Assembly (NCBI GenBank): GCA_035946735.1 | Contig: DASYYZ010000035.1 | Coordinates: 1 to 64,000 of the forward strand | Length of the DNA stretch: 64,000 bases | Origin: Gp13-AA77 sp035946735 | GTDB taxonomy: Bacteria > Acidobacteriota > Terriglobia > UBA7540 | Direction of reading: 5' to 3' | Part shown: one piece after another, positions 1 through 8,676 of the stretch | How the letters are laid out: every line of letters starts with the position of its first letter | Numbering within the stretch: position 1 is the first letter of the stretch | Position numbers and translations under genes: made by a program | Notes under the pieces: model-generated | The model's database searches: none | What the model saw: only the letters and a program-made list of their open reading frames with translations | What the model was told of the DNA's origin: nothing

Positions 1-1886
1 TTCAGCAATTCTCGCTAGCCACGCAGGCTTACAACAGCAATGAGACCGAGCATACGTTCAGCCTTAGCGACACGCAGGTGATCAGCAGCCGCACGGTGAA
101 CCAGCTTCGCTTTCGCTACCAGCACGACTACAGCGATCAGACCCCGGCGAGCACTGTGCCCGCCGTCAACGTGCTCGGAGCCTTCACGAGCGGCGGCAAC
201 TTTCAGCAACAGTCGCTGGATACTCAGAACTCCTACGAGCTGCAGAATCTCACGACCATGACTTTTGGGAAGCATCAGTTCGTATTTGGGGGTCGCCTGC
301 GCGATAACGACGAATCGAATACCACCACCCAAAATTACAACGGTACTTTTGTCTTTCCCACGCTTGCCGTCTATAAACTGGCCGAGGAACAGTTGCAAAG
401 CTGTGCTTCACCATGCAGCGGTGTGGCAGGAGCCAATCAGTTCCAGCTCACGGTGGGCAATCCGCTGGCCCGCCTCAACTATTTCGATCTGGGGTTGTAT
501 GGCGAAGATGCGTGGCGCGTCCGCCCCAATGTTTCCCTCAACCTAGGACTTCGTTTCGAGTCACAGAACTACATCAACGATCACGCGGATTTTGCTCCGC
601 GGATCGGCCTGGCGTGGGGTATCGGCGGAGGGCGGGCGCCCAAAACGGTTTTGCGAGCGGGGTTCGGTATTTTCTACGACCGTTTTCAGCAGGCGCAGAT
701 TCTCGAAGCGGAGCGCCTGAATGGCATCAACCAGCAGCAGTACACCATTCCGGAGCCCGATTTCTTCCCGAACATCCCCTCGGCAAGTGTACTGGCGGCG
801 GCCACCACCTCGCTCCCGAGCATCTACCGCATCGATCCCAACTTGCGAGCGCCGTACACCATCCAGTCCGCCATCAGCCTGGAGCGGCAAATCTCGAAGA
901 AAATGACGGCGTCGGTGACCTACATCAACTCGCACGGCGTGCATCAGCTCCTTACCAATGATGTCAACACGCCGTTCCCGAGCAGTTTCACGCCTTGCGT
1001 GCCGCCCAACACGATAGATTGCGGTCCCGCGACCGGTATGCGGCCTTTGGGGAACAGCGCCGGGAACGTCTACGACTTCGAGTCCGTCGGTCTTTTCAAT
1101 GAAAACCAACTGGTCACGAACTTCAATATTCGTGCCGGAACCCGGCTAACAGCCTTCGGCTTCTACACCTTGAGCTACGCGAACAGCGATACCGCCGGCG
1201 TAGCCTCGAGTCCTATGAATCCTTACGACATTTACGAGGATTACGGGCCGGCGGCGTTCATCTCACGCCACCAGGCCTTTGTGGGAGGGTCGGTTCTCTT
1301 TCCGAAAGGGTTTCGCGCCAGCCCGTTCCTGATGGCGAGCACTGGACGCCCGTTTAATATCATTCTTGGCCAGGATGTCTTTGGCACTTCCGTCTTCAAC
1401 GCTCGCCCGGCCCTGGCGGCCCCGGGCGCCGCCGGACCTAACATCGTGGCCACTCAGTATGGCACCTTCAACACGGCGCCGTTGCCTGGCGAAGCGGTGA
1501 TTCCGCCTTACGAGTTCTTTGGGCCCGGTCAGGTTTCGCTGAACTTGCGGCTGAGCAAAACGTTCAGCTTCGGGAAGAAACCTGAGAGAAGCAACGGCAA
1601 TCGAGGCGGCGGTGGGGGTATGTGGGGCGGGGGCCACGAACATGGCGGCGGCTTAGGCGGCAGGGGATTGAGCGGGGGCGGCGGTCCGGGCGGTATGTTC
1701 GGCGGCGGCTCCGAAAATGGCCGCTACAGCCTGGAGTTCAGCGCCAACGTGCGCAACATTTTTAACCACGTGAATCTGGGTCCGCCGGTCGGTAATGTCG
1801 GCTCGCCGCTGTTCGGAGAGTCGAACTCGGTAAACGGCTTCAGCGGATATCGCCGCATGGATTTCATGGTCCGATTCAATTTTTAG
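1..1886 (+). CDS. TonB-dependent receptor, Oar-like (C-terminal part, cut by window start)
   Basis: The frame is open from base 3 with no start codon in view, so the N-terminal signal peptide, carboxypeptidase-regulatory-like domain and plug lie outside the window. What is seen is an outer-membrane beta-barrel: alternating aromatic strands, repeated NLGLRFE/ISLERQ-type strand motifs and a last strand ending in FMVRFNF with a terminal Phe, as expected for BAM-dependent insertion. The family is the large Oar-like receptor group expanded in Acidobacteriota, probably for uptake of complex carbohydrates or other large substrates; the substrate cannot be read here. A glycine-rich stretch of about 40 residues with Met and His (bases 1606-1722) sits just before the final strands and is odd for this position. 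The next gene lies convergently on the other strand. Confidence 0.85.
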   Translation, partial: QQFSLATQAYNSNETEHTFSLSDTQVISSRTVNQLRFRYQHDYSDQTPASTVPAVNVLGAFTSGGNFQQQSLDTQNSYELQNLTTMTFGKHQFVFGGRLRDNDESNTTTQNYNGTFVFPTLAVYKLAEEQLQSCASPCSGVAGANQFQLTVGNPLARLNYFDLGLYGEDAWRVRPNVSLNLGLRFESQNYINDHADFAPRIGLAWGIGGGRAPKTVLRAGFGIFYDRFQQAQILEAERLNGINQQQYTIPEPDFFPNIPSASVLAAATTSLPSIYRIDPNLRAPYTIQSAISLERQISKKMTASVTYINSHGVHQLLTNDVNTPFPSSFTPCVPPNTIDCGPATGMRPLGNSAGNVYDFESVGLFNENQLVTNFNIRAGTRLTAFGFYTLSYANSDTAGVASSPMNPYDIYEDYGPAAFISRHQAFVGGSVLFPKGFRASPFLMASTGRPFNIILGQDVFGTSVFNARPALAAPGAAGPNIVATQYGTFNTAPLPGEAVIPPYEFFGPGQVSLNLRLSKTFSFGKKPERSNGNRGGGGGMWGGGHEHGGGLGGRGLSGGGGPGGMFGGGSENGRYSLEFSANVRNIFNHVNLGPPVGNVGSPLFGESNSVNGFSGYRRMDFMVRFNF

Positions 1887-1994
1887 ATTGCGATAGGGCT
1901 GGCTTCGGCCCGGTCCGCGATGACAGAAGACTGCCCTCTTGAAGACGGTTGGGACTCGGAGGAAGATGTCGCGCAAGCGCGTGACGAGCGGCGG

Positions 1995-2648
1995 TTACTT
2001 CTGAAAGATCAGGAAGTAGTAAGTCTTGCCGTCGCCCGGCCGGGTGAAGCCGGGCCCCTGCCGGAGGAAATGAAAGTGGTGGCCGAGGACGTCCTCGCGC
2101 TCCATGGGCTCGGGCATGCGGTGCTGGTTATGATAGTCGTCGCGCGACTTTCCGGGCTGCGCTTCGCCATCGATGAGTCCAAACAAACCGCCCGGCTTGA
2201 GCGCGGCGTAGACTTGATCCAGCATGGCGTCATTCTGAATCCACTCGTGGTAGGTATCCATCGCAAACGCCACGTCAAGGGATGCGGCCGGCAGGCGCGG
2301 GTCGCTGTCGGTGCCTAGAACGGTCTGAATCTGCTTATAGCCGAGCTTTTCGGCTTCGCTACGGACGCCGGACAGCGCGTCGTCCTTGATGTCCTCCGCG
2401 TAGACCTTGCCGGCCGGCCCCACGCGCTGGGCAAACTTCATCGTGAAGTAGCCCCTGCCGCAGCCTACATCCGCCACCACCGTGCCGGCCTTGATTCCGA
2501 GCTTATCCAGCACTTGCTCGGGGTGCTGCCACCGGTCCCGCTCGGGTCCCGAGTTCTGAGCGCGCGAGCAGCCCGGAGACGAAACCAGGCACCCTAGAAG
2601 GATCGCGACCGTCCGAAGTCTTGTCCGATACCCGAAATGCTTGACCAA
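1995..2648 (-). CDS. class I SAM-dependent methyltransferase with N-terminal signal sequence
   Basis: A 217-residue protein. Residues about 55-75 contain VADVGCGRGYFT, a clear motif I of class I methyltransferases, followed by a motif with an acidic residue (YAEDIKDDAL), LDVAFAMDTYHEW and LKPGGLFGLIDGE. The N-terminus is basic (MVKHFGYRTRLR), then hydrophobic (TVAILLGCLVSS), then SPGCSRAQ, so it reads as an exported protein or lipoprotein; the lipobox is imperfect because a serine stands at -3. The substrate is unknown. A methyltransferase outside the cytoplasm would have no obvious supply of S-adenosylmethionine, which makes the signal sequence odd. It is convergent with the TonB receptor and lies downstream of the CCA-like gene on the same strand. 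Confidence 0.75.
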   Translation of the reverse strand: MVKHFGYRTRLRTVAILLGCLVSSPGCSRAQNSGPERDRWQHPEQVLDKLGIKAGTVVADVGCGRGYFTMKFAQRVGPAGKVYAEDIKDDALSGVRSEAEKLGYKQIQTVLGTDSDPRLPAASLDVAFAMDTYHEWIQNDAMLDQVYAALKPGGLFGLIDGEAQPGKSRDDYHNQHRMPEPMEREDVLGHHFHFLRQGPGFTRPGDGKTYYFLIFQK

Positions 2649-2705
2649 TCGTCGTCCTGCCCGTGGTTACTTCTTGACCTGAGTAACTGATCCTAGGCCA
2701 CTGGC

Positions 2706-4439
2706 TTAATGGCGCTTGCCACCCGCGGCCGGCTTTCGCTTCTTGGCAGGCGCCTTCCGAGGCTTACCGCCAGCCTGAGATTTGGCCTTCGCCTTCGCAA
2801 CGCGCGCGGGCTTGACCGGTTTGGCCGTTGTGGCAGCGTCCGCGGCTTTCGAGCCTTTGGCAGACGCCGCGGACCCCTTGTGCTCCGTTCTTGCCTCCGT
2901 CTTAGCTTGCGGCGCGCCGGAAGTCTTAACCTTGATCGGCTTAAGTGGATCCGGTGGTGTCGCAAGCGGGGCGGCGCTTGTGATTTTTTCCTTAGCCGAC
3001 TCGACCCTCTGGGTGGCCGCTTTGCCAGTTTGGCCCTTCGCGCCCGCCGATTTGCCGGTTCCCGCCCTCGCTGGCGGCGTGGGCGGAGGCGGTGGGGGCG
3101 CCTTGATGCCGGCATAATCCAGCAACAACTTGGTCATCTGTTGAGGGCTCTTCACCTTGCCGTCGAGTTCATCCAAAAACACCTGATCGATCACCTTTTC
3201 GAACTTCGGGCCGGGCGGAAGGCCCAGGGACTGGAGTTCGGCGCGGGGCAGCCCTGCCCGAACGGCAAGGTATTTCGTGAAGAACGCTTTGGTCCGGTTC
3301 TGAATCGTGGAGCGTGTGTCATCGACCAGCAAAAATAGCACCAATGACGTTGGCGACGATGACAGCAAGGTGTACACCTGGCTAGGCTTGTTGATTTTGG
3401 CACCGACCAGAATCTTGGCCAACTGGCCGGCTTCACGTTCAAGGCTGAGAGCCTTCTTGACTATCGTAGAGTCCTTGAGAATCTTCCTCGCCAAGCGCTC
3501 CTGGTCCGCGCCAGGCAGCCTAGCGACCAGCGCGTGGAAGTTGAGCAGCACGGCGTCTTCCTCTGTCGCGTTCGCAGTACGCATCGCCGTCCGGATGCGA
3601 TCGAATTTATCGAATTCGATACGCGCGGCGGCGAGTTTCCGGTCGAGACCTCCGAGCAACTCACGATCCTTCAATATTTTGAGCAGCTTTCCGGCAGACT
3701 CTTCGCCGAGAATCGCTCTGAGCTCGCGGCCCTGCTGGTCTTCCGATATGTGCTCCCACGCACGTTCTTCCAAGGCCATGCCAAGCCAACGTTCGGTTTT
3801 TTCGTCGGGCTTAAAATCCAGGCGGAGGCTAAGGCGCAGCAGCCGGTAAATTCGGGCCGGTTCGTCAAAAAAGCTGCGGCTGTGCAGGGCGCGCAGTTCC
3901 CGGCGCTCGATGTCGGCAGCCCCGTTGGTAGGGTCCAGTAACAAACCACGGGAGTTTGGGTGCAAAGAGATTGCCATGGCATCGATCGAGAAGTCCCGGC
4001 GCCGCAGGTCGTCGAAGATGCTGCCGGACGAAACCGTGGGCGCCTTTCCGGGCGCCCCGTAGACCTCATTGCGGCTCATGGCGATTTCCGCGCCAACTCC
4101 CCCCTCAAAAATCACCTGGGCCCGATTGAGCTTCGAGTCCGGAGTCAAACTCGAAACCCTAAGATCGAGTTCATTGCTACCCAAGGCGCTGCCCGAACCG
4201 CTCGCCGCCGTGCTTCGAGCGGCGCGCGAGGAGAGGGGCCGCAGGATCTTCTGGATGTTACCCTCCACCACGAAGTTAAGATTGCGCCCGCTGCTGAGGC
4301 CCAGGATCAAGTCCCGTGCTGACGCTCCGGCGAGGTACAGAATTAACCCATGATTCGCTGCCATGCGACCGAGCTGGTTGACCACTCGCAACTGCTCAGG
4401 CCGAAATCGGCTGTCCATGATGAAGTTATAGTCAGGCAT
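2706..4439 (-). CDS. CCA-adding enzyme/poly(A) polymerase family protein with altered catalytic motif and basic tail
   Basis: A 577-residue protein of the class II nucleotidyltransferase (tRNA CCA-adding/poly(A) polymerase) family. It shows a glycine-loop remnant AGASARD near residue 37, the strand NLNFVVEG at 53-60, RRRDFSIDAMA at 146-156, DPTNGAADIERR and the neck-domain motif FFDEPARIYRLLRLSLRL. In active enzymes the strand reads D-x-D, giving the two metal-binding aspartates; here both are asparagine, so nucleotidyl transfer is doubtful. From about residue 445 the protein becomes a proline run and then an Ala/Lys/Pro/Thr-rich, strongly basic, histone-H1-like tail, absent from normal family members. 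An in-frame second ATG seven codons in is an alternative start. It could be a degenerate RNA-binding paralogue. Downstream of xerD on the same strand. Confidence 0.8.
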   Translation of the reverse strand: MPDYNFIMDSRFRPEQLRVVNQLGRMAANHGLILYLAGASARDLILGLSSGRNLNFVVEGNIQKILRPLSSRAARSTAASGSGSALGSNELDLRVSSLTPDSKLNRAQVIFEGGVGAEIAMSRNEVYGAPGKAPTVSSGSIFDDLRRRDFSIDAMAISLHPNSRGLLLDPTNGAADIERRELRALHSRSFFDEPARIYRLLRLSLRLDFKPDEKTERWLGMALEERAWEHISEDQQGRELRAILGEESAGKLLKILKDRELLGGLDRKLAAARIEFDKFDRIRTAMRTANATEEDAVLLNFHALVARLPGADQERLARKILKDSTIVKKALSLEREAGQLAKILVGAKINKPSQVYTLLSSSPTSLVLFLLVDDTRSTIQNRTKAFFTKYLAVRAGLPRAELQSLGLPPGPKFEKVIDQVFLDELDGKVKSPQQMTKLLLDYAGIKAPPPPPPTPPARAGTGKSAGAKGQTGKAATQRVESAKEKITSAAPLATPPDPLKPIKVKTSGAPQAKTEARTEHKGSAASAKGSKAADAATTAKPVKPARVAKAKAKSQAGGKPRKAPAKKRKPAAGGKRH

Positions 4440-4497
4440 GAATTAGCCCCCGGGCTGAATTCGTCTCTTCATGTTCTTTGTTCGTCGCTGCCTTTTG

Positions 4498-5538
4498 TCA
4501 TGCTCGCGGATGATGCGCTTGATAAACCTCCTTCAGACGTTCCTTGATCACCTGGGTGTAGATCTGCGTCGTCGAGATGTCGCTGTGCCCGAGCATCAAC
4601 TGGATCGATCGCAGGTCAGCCCCGCGCTCGAGCAAGTGGGTCGCAAATGAATGGCGTACCAAGTGCGGCGTCAGGGGCGTTGGGATTCCAGCCGCGCGCC
4701 CGTAACGGGAGATGATCTTCCAGAAGCCTACTCGGGACAGCCTCCCGCCGCGCTGGTTCAGAAACAGAAACGGCACCGCCGCCTTCCGGGCGAGCTTACC
4801 CCTGCCTTGGGCGACGTACCTCTCAAGTGCGGCCAGTGCTGACCTTCCGACTGGGATCAGTCGCTCCTTGTTGCCTTTGCCAACGCAGCGCAAGATACCC
4901 AGATTAGGTTCGAAGTCCTCCCAGCGCAGGCTCACAAGCTCTGACACCCGCAATCCGGCGGCATAGAGCACTTCCAGCATGGCGCTGTCGCGCAGCCCGG
5001 CGGGACCGGAAGTATCCGGCTGATTCAGAAGCTTATCTACCTCTGCGGCTGAAAGATACTTCGGCAAGGATTGGCTCAGGCGCGGAGCGTCGATCTCTGA
5101 CGTCGGGTCCGCAGATACCTGTCCCTCGCGAAGCAGGAATTGGTAACAGCCGCGCAGAGAAACCAGGTGGCGGGCGACAGCTCGCGCGCTCAGATGATTC
5201 CCGTAGAGGTCGGCGAGGAAGCGCCGTACGTCGTCCCGGCCGGTTCCGTTCCAGCCAAGGTTACCCCGACGCAGGTAGGCCGCAAACTTAGTTAAATCGC
5301 GCCGGTACGCTAGGATCGTGTTCGCCGCGAGCCCTTTCTCAACTTGAATGTAATCAATAAATTGATTGATTTCCGGAGAATTGGATTTCGCTCGGGAATC
5401 GGCGTTCTTCGCGTCAAGTTCGCTGGTTGTGACTGACCCGACGGCGGACGAAGCGCCCTCAGGACTAGGAATCGGCACGCTCGGAGGTTCTGCCAGCGAG
5501 CCGTTGCCAGGTAAGGATGGCCTCCGCAAGATAGCCAT
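4498..5538 (-). CDS. xerD: site-specific tyrosine recombinase XerD
   Basis: A 346-residue tyrosine recombinase. The N-terminal SAM-like DNA-binding domain starts near residue 57 (INQFIDYIQVEKGLAANTILAYRRDL). The catalytic domain holds the full residue set: Arg in AGLRVSELVSLRW, Lys in GKGNKERLIP, HLVRHSFATH, and LGHSDISTTQIYT with the Tyr nucleophile. This matches chromosome-dimer-resolving XerD, which acts with XerC at dif together with FtsK; a phage or plasmid integrase is less likely because the neighbours are housekeeping genes. The first 55 residues are a Ser/Pro/Glu-rich extension not found in typical XerD of about 300 residues, so a later start is possible, but no better start with a clear ribosome binding site was seen. 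Confidence 0.9.
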   Translation of the reverse strand: MAILRRPSLPGNGSLAEPPSVPIPSPEGASSAVGSVTTSELDAKNADSRAKSNSPEINQFIDYIQVEKGLAANTILAYRRDLTKFAAYLRRGNLGWNGTGRDDVRRFLADLYGNHLSARAVARHLVSLRGCYQFLLREGQVSADPTSEIDAPRLSQSLPKYLSAAEVDKLLNQPDTSGPAGLRDSAMLEVLYAAGLRVSELVSLRWEDFEPNLGILRCVGKGNKERLIPVGRSALAALERYVAQGRGKLARKAAVPFLFLNQRGGRLSRVGFWKIISRYGRAAGIPTPLTPHLVRHSFATHLLERGADLRSIQLMLGHSDISTTQIYTQVIKERLKEVYQAHHPRA

Positions 5539-5731
5539 TAAGTCTTCTTACTGCAAATACTTAAGCGGAATCTAACGTCCGCTGGCGAGCAGAGCAGAAC
5601 CAGCTCGGTCCCGTAAGGCCGGATGTTAACATAAGATTGAGGCATTTCCAATGGGTTTTGTAACAACACTTTAGAGCAAACCGCCCCGGTCACCCGCCTG
5701 CCCGTGAGCAAGGACAAGGTGGCGGGCGAAC

Positions 5732-6337
5732 TCAGCTTTGATCACCCCTACCCCGAAAATGCTCAATAATGGCTTGGAGCTTGCCCTGTGAAGCCAGGAT
5801 CAGTTCAATGGTTTCCCGCACGGCGCCGTGTCCGCCACGCTCGCGGGTCACGTAGTGGACGTAGCGACGAAGCAGAGGGTGGCCGTCGGCTACGCCGACC
5901 GCGAGGCCCACGCGAACCAGCAATGGCAGGTCGACCAGGTCGTCGCCGATGTAGCACACTTCCTCATCGGTGACGCCTGCTTCCTTCAGGATCTCCCGGT
6001 AGGGTGCCAGCTTCTCCCTAAAATTCTGGCGCAGGAAATGGATCCCAAGTTCGCGAGCACGGTATTCCACAATCGGCGAGGCTCGGCCTGAAATCAAACC
6101 GGTTCGTATGCCGGAAGTGTGAGCGAAGTGGATGCCGAAACCATCGCGGGTGTTAAACGACTTTGTTTCTATGAGCTGCGGCACACTTGTATCTGGCCCT
6201 GGACTCCCCGCGGGAACGTAATAGATTCGGCCATCCGTAAGCACGCCGTCGACGTCCATCAGCAACAGGCGCACTCGTCGCGCCCGGTCCTTCAAGGCGA
6301 GCTTGGCATCACCCCTTCGCGGCATTCGTGTTCTCAT
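5732..6337 (-). CDS. kdsC: 3-deoxy-D-manno-octulosonate 8-phosphate phosphatase (HAD family)
   Basis: A 201-residue HAD-superfamily phosphatase that removes phosphate from Kdo-8-P on the way to CMP-Kdo for lipopolysaccharide inner core. It has motif I LLLMDVDGVLTDG with both aspartates, a Thr/Ser motif in GLISGRAS, and motif IV YIGDDLVDLPLL. No cap insert is seen, as expected for the KdsC C0 subgroup. The C-terminal RERGGHGAVRETIE segment is typical of KdsC. The start used here has a second in-frame ATG four codons later. It follows kdsD by 65 bases on the same strand, so the two Kdo genes probably form one transcript. Confidence 0.93.
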   Translation of the reverse strand: MRTRMPRRGDAKLALKDRARRVRLLLMDVDGVLTDGRIYYVPAGSPGPDTSVPQLIETKSFNTRDGFGIHFAHTSGIRTGLISGRASPIVEYRARELGIHFLRQNFREKLAPYREILKEAGVTDEEVCYIGDDLVDLPLLVRVGLAVGVADGHPLLRRYVHYVTRERGGHGAVRETIELILASQGKLQAIIEHFRGRGDQS

Positions 6338-6402
6338 GCGCAGAGACTTTGGAGTGGTCCCGTTGCCGCCGAACGCAAGATCGGCCAGCGGCCCGAGCTC
6401 AA

Positions 6403-7362
6403 CTAAAACATTCCGATACTCCAGAGATCATGGATAAGGACCACGCCCGCCAGTGTCCCGTCCGCCGCGAGCACAGGCAACGCGGTGATCCGTCGCGATT
6501 CCATGAGATTCAAGGCTTGGCTGGCAAGCTGCTCAGCCCCGATGGTTACCGGGGATCTGGTCATGCAGTCGGCGGCTCTTCGCTCGAGCGCTTCATTGCC
6601 GGCGCGGCCGAGGAAGCGGCGCAAATCGCCGTCGGAGATAAAGCCCGCAAGACGCCCATCGCCGTCAACAACTACCGCCAATCCCAGACCCTTCCGGCTC
6701 ATCTCGTAGATAACGTCCGGCATCTGGCTATCCGGTTGTACCACAGGCACCTGATCGCCGGTGTGCATGACGTCCTGGACGCGCCGCAGGCGGACGCCGA
6801 GGCCGCCTCCCGGGTGCAAGACGGCGTAATCGGCCTCACTGAAGCCGCGCTTTTCGAGCAGAGCCATCGCGAGCGCGTCGCCCATCGCCAGCATAGCCGT
6901 GGTTGAGGCCGTGGGTGCGAGCCCAAGCGGGCATGCCTCCTGGCTGATGCCCACGTTGAGTACGGCGTCGCTCGCCCGTCCCAGGCTCGACTCCGGATTG
7001 CCCGTTAACGTGATGAGCGTGATTCCGAGCCGCTTCACCGTGTCCAGAAGGCGCAGCAACTCGTCCGTTTCGCCGCTGTAGGAGAGGGCCAGGAGTACAT
7101 CACCGGACACCAACCGACCCAAGTCGCCGTGGAGCGCCTCTGCAGGATGGAGAAAGAAGGAGGGAGTTCCGGTGCTCGAGAGAGTGGCGGAAATCTTCTG
7201 GCCGATAAGCCCGGACTTGCCCATGCCTGCAACCACCACCCGGCCGGCGCAGTTCCCGAGCGCCTCAACCGCGTGGCTGAAGTGCTCGTCGAGCCGCTCG
7301 GCCAGGGCGCTGACAGCGCCAGCTTCGATCTCAATGACTCTGCGGGCAAGCTCGAGGCTCAT
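6403..7362 (-). CDS. kdsD: D-arabinose 5-phosphate isomerase (SIS-CBS-CBS)
   Basis: A 319-residue protein converting ribulose 5-phosphate to arabinose 5-phosphate, the first committed precursor of Kdo. The SIS domain (about residues 30-170) contains VVVAGMGKSGLIGQKISATLSSTGTPSFFLHPAEA and LALSYSGETDE; two CBS domains follow (DVMHTGDQVPVV and DCMTRSPVTIG to the C-terminus). Length and order match KdsD/GutQ enzymes. With kdsC next to it, the role in lipopolysaccharide synthesis is secure, and it implies a Gram-negative envelope. Confidence 0.95.
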   Translation of the reverse strand: MSLELARRVIEIEAGAVSALAERLDEHFSHAVEALGNCAGRVVVAGMGKSGLIGQKISATLSSTGTPSFFLHPAEALHGDLGRLVSGDVLLALSYSGETDELLRLLDTVKRLGITLITLTGNPESSLGRASDAVLNVGISQEACPLGLAPTASTTAMLAMGDALAMALLEKRGFSEADYAVLHPGGGLGVRLRRVQDVMHTGDQVPVVQPDSQMPDVIYEMSRKGLGLAVVVDGDGRLAGFISDGDLRRFLGRAGNEALERRAADCMTRSPVTIGAEQLASQALNLMESRRITALPVLAADGTLAGVVLIHDLWSIGMF

Positions 7363-7798
7363 ATATGATTACAGTGCTTCCGTACGGTGGAAGATGATAC
7401 CACGGTTCATCGAGAGGCTTGAGACGAGCCCTTCTTTAGACTGGCAATCTCCGCAGTGCGCCTTGTCGGCCAGCCGAGCGATCCTTCTTGTTGCCCGTTT
7501 TCAGCAGCGCGGTGAGGTGGGTTCGCAGACCAGCACCCTCTACTGTAGGAAGGAGCAGCTCATAGAGTCACGCCACCTCCGTGCACCCGTCAAAGGTTAC
7601 GGATAAGGTGCCCTTCGCCCCAGCCTGAATTGTACTCGAAACTTAATATTATCAGTCAGTTAATACCGCACAGTTGACAAGAAAATCTATTGACAAGGCG
7701 CTGTGTGGCTGGTAGAAATAGTTTACCTGTTAGGGTGCGCGGGGAGCAGTTGAGAGGTAGGACGCGCAGGCCTATCGGGCCCTTGGGAGGGGGACGCG
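7363..7798. other. intergenic region between divergent kdsD and PEP-CTERM gene
   Basis: No coding signal is supported in this stretch. Its right half becomes AT-rich (7630-7700) and holds the promoter candidate listed separately. No riboswitch or tRNA fold was recognised. Confidence 0.5.
7690..7718 (+). promoter_or_regulatory. sigma-70-type promoter candidate for the PEP-CTERM gene
   Basis: A consensus -35 TTGACA (7690-7695) is followed after 17 bases by TAGAAA (7713-7718). A second perfect TTGACA lies 16 bases upstream at 7674-7679, but it has no good -10 at the right distance. The transcript would have a leader of about 75 bases before the ATG at 7799. Confidence 0.5.
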
Positions 7799-8554
7799 AT
7801 GCGGAGGTTCGGTTCCATTTTGGTAGTTTCGGCCGCACTGGCTATTTTGGCAGTTTCGGCGGCCCAGGCGGATTCATTTACAGTTGTCAGAACTTCAGCA
7901 GGGTTCCCGAGCAACGATACGGTGAACTGGGGTGCATTGGGTATTGGTGTCAGAGCTCCCGACGGCACAAACGTGCTCTCAAGCACCGGTTTCATGACCA
8001 CGAGTGTTACATTTGGTCTCACTTCCACGACGGGTCGAGCCGGCCAAACATTCTGCGGAGCGCCAGGCGCGGGCTGCACCTGGAACGGCAACTTTGCGGC
8101 GATGGCAAGCTTGATCAGCAACACCAGCCCGAGGACCGGCAACGGCCAAGGCGCTTTTGATCTGACCTTCTCGCAGGGCATTGCCAACGTCGGTTTTGAT
8201 ATCCAGCCTATGGACCTTGGTACCTTCAAATATGTTGTCGAGGCACTCGACGGCAGCACCGTACTCGGCATGTTCTTCGGCCAGGGTATGTCCAACCTGA
8301 CCAATGGTTACGCGGTTTTCTTCGGTCTCGAGGACCTGACCGGAGCTGACATCACCGGCATCAAGATCGGTGCGTATCAGTGCGGCCACGATAGTGATTC
8401 CATCTGCGCCCATGGTTTTGCGATCGGCAATCTGCTAGTGCAGGACACCACCACGCCGGAGCCCGCCAGCTTGCTGCTGTTCGGTTCGGGCTTCGGCATT
8501 CTCGCTCTGCTGCGGCGGAAATTCGCGCGCGCAGCTAAGTCTCCCAACCAATAA
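7799..8554 (+). CDS. PEP-CTERM sorting domain protein
   Basis: A 251-residue secreted protein. Residues 1-24 are a signal peptide (MRRFGSILVVSAALAILAVSAAQA). The C-terminus is a textbook PEP-CTERM signal: TPEPASLL, a hydrophobic helix, then the basic end LLRRKFARAAK. Such proteins are processed by an exosortase, not in this window, and usually released to or anchored at the cell surface, often with exopolysaccharide. The mature part is Gly/Thr/Asn-rich and strand-like with no recognised enzyme motif; two cysteine pairs could form disulfides. A good ribosome binding site (GGGAGGGGG) lies 6 bases before the ATG. Convergent with the downstream esterase gene. Confidence 0.88.
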   Translation: MRRFGSILVVSAALAILAVSAAQADSFTVVRTSAGFPSNDTVNWGALGIGVRAPDGTNVLSSTGFMTTSVTFGLTSTTGRAGQTFCGAPGAGCTWNGNFAAMASLISNTSPRTGNGQGAFDLTFSQGIANVGFDIQPMDLGTFKYVVEALDGSTVLGMFFGQGMSNLTNGYAVFFGLEDLTGADITGIKIGAYQCGHDSDSICAHGFAIGNLLVQDTTTPEPASLLLFGSGFGILALLRRKFARAAKSPNQ

Positions 8555-8676
8555 AGCTCTGATGTTTCACCGCGTGGCAGGGGCTTCGGCTTCCATCTCC
8601 TGGATAGAGAGTTCTTCCCGGTCCGCTCCCATACCAGCTGACCACCGAATACGCTCGCTCCGATCCATGCCGCGAG

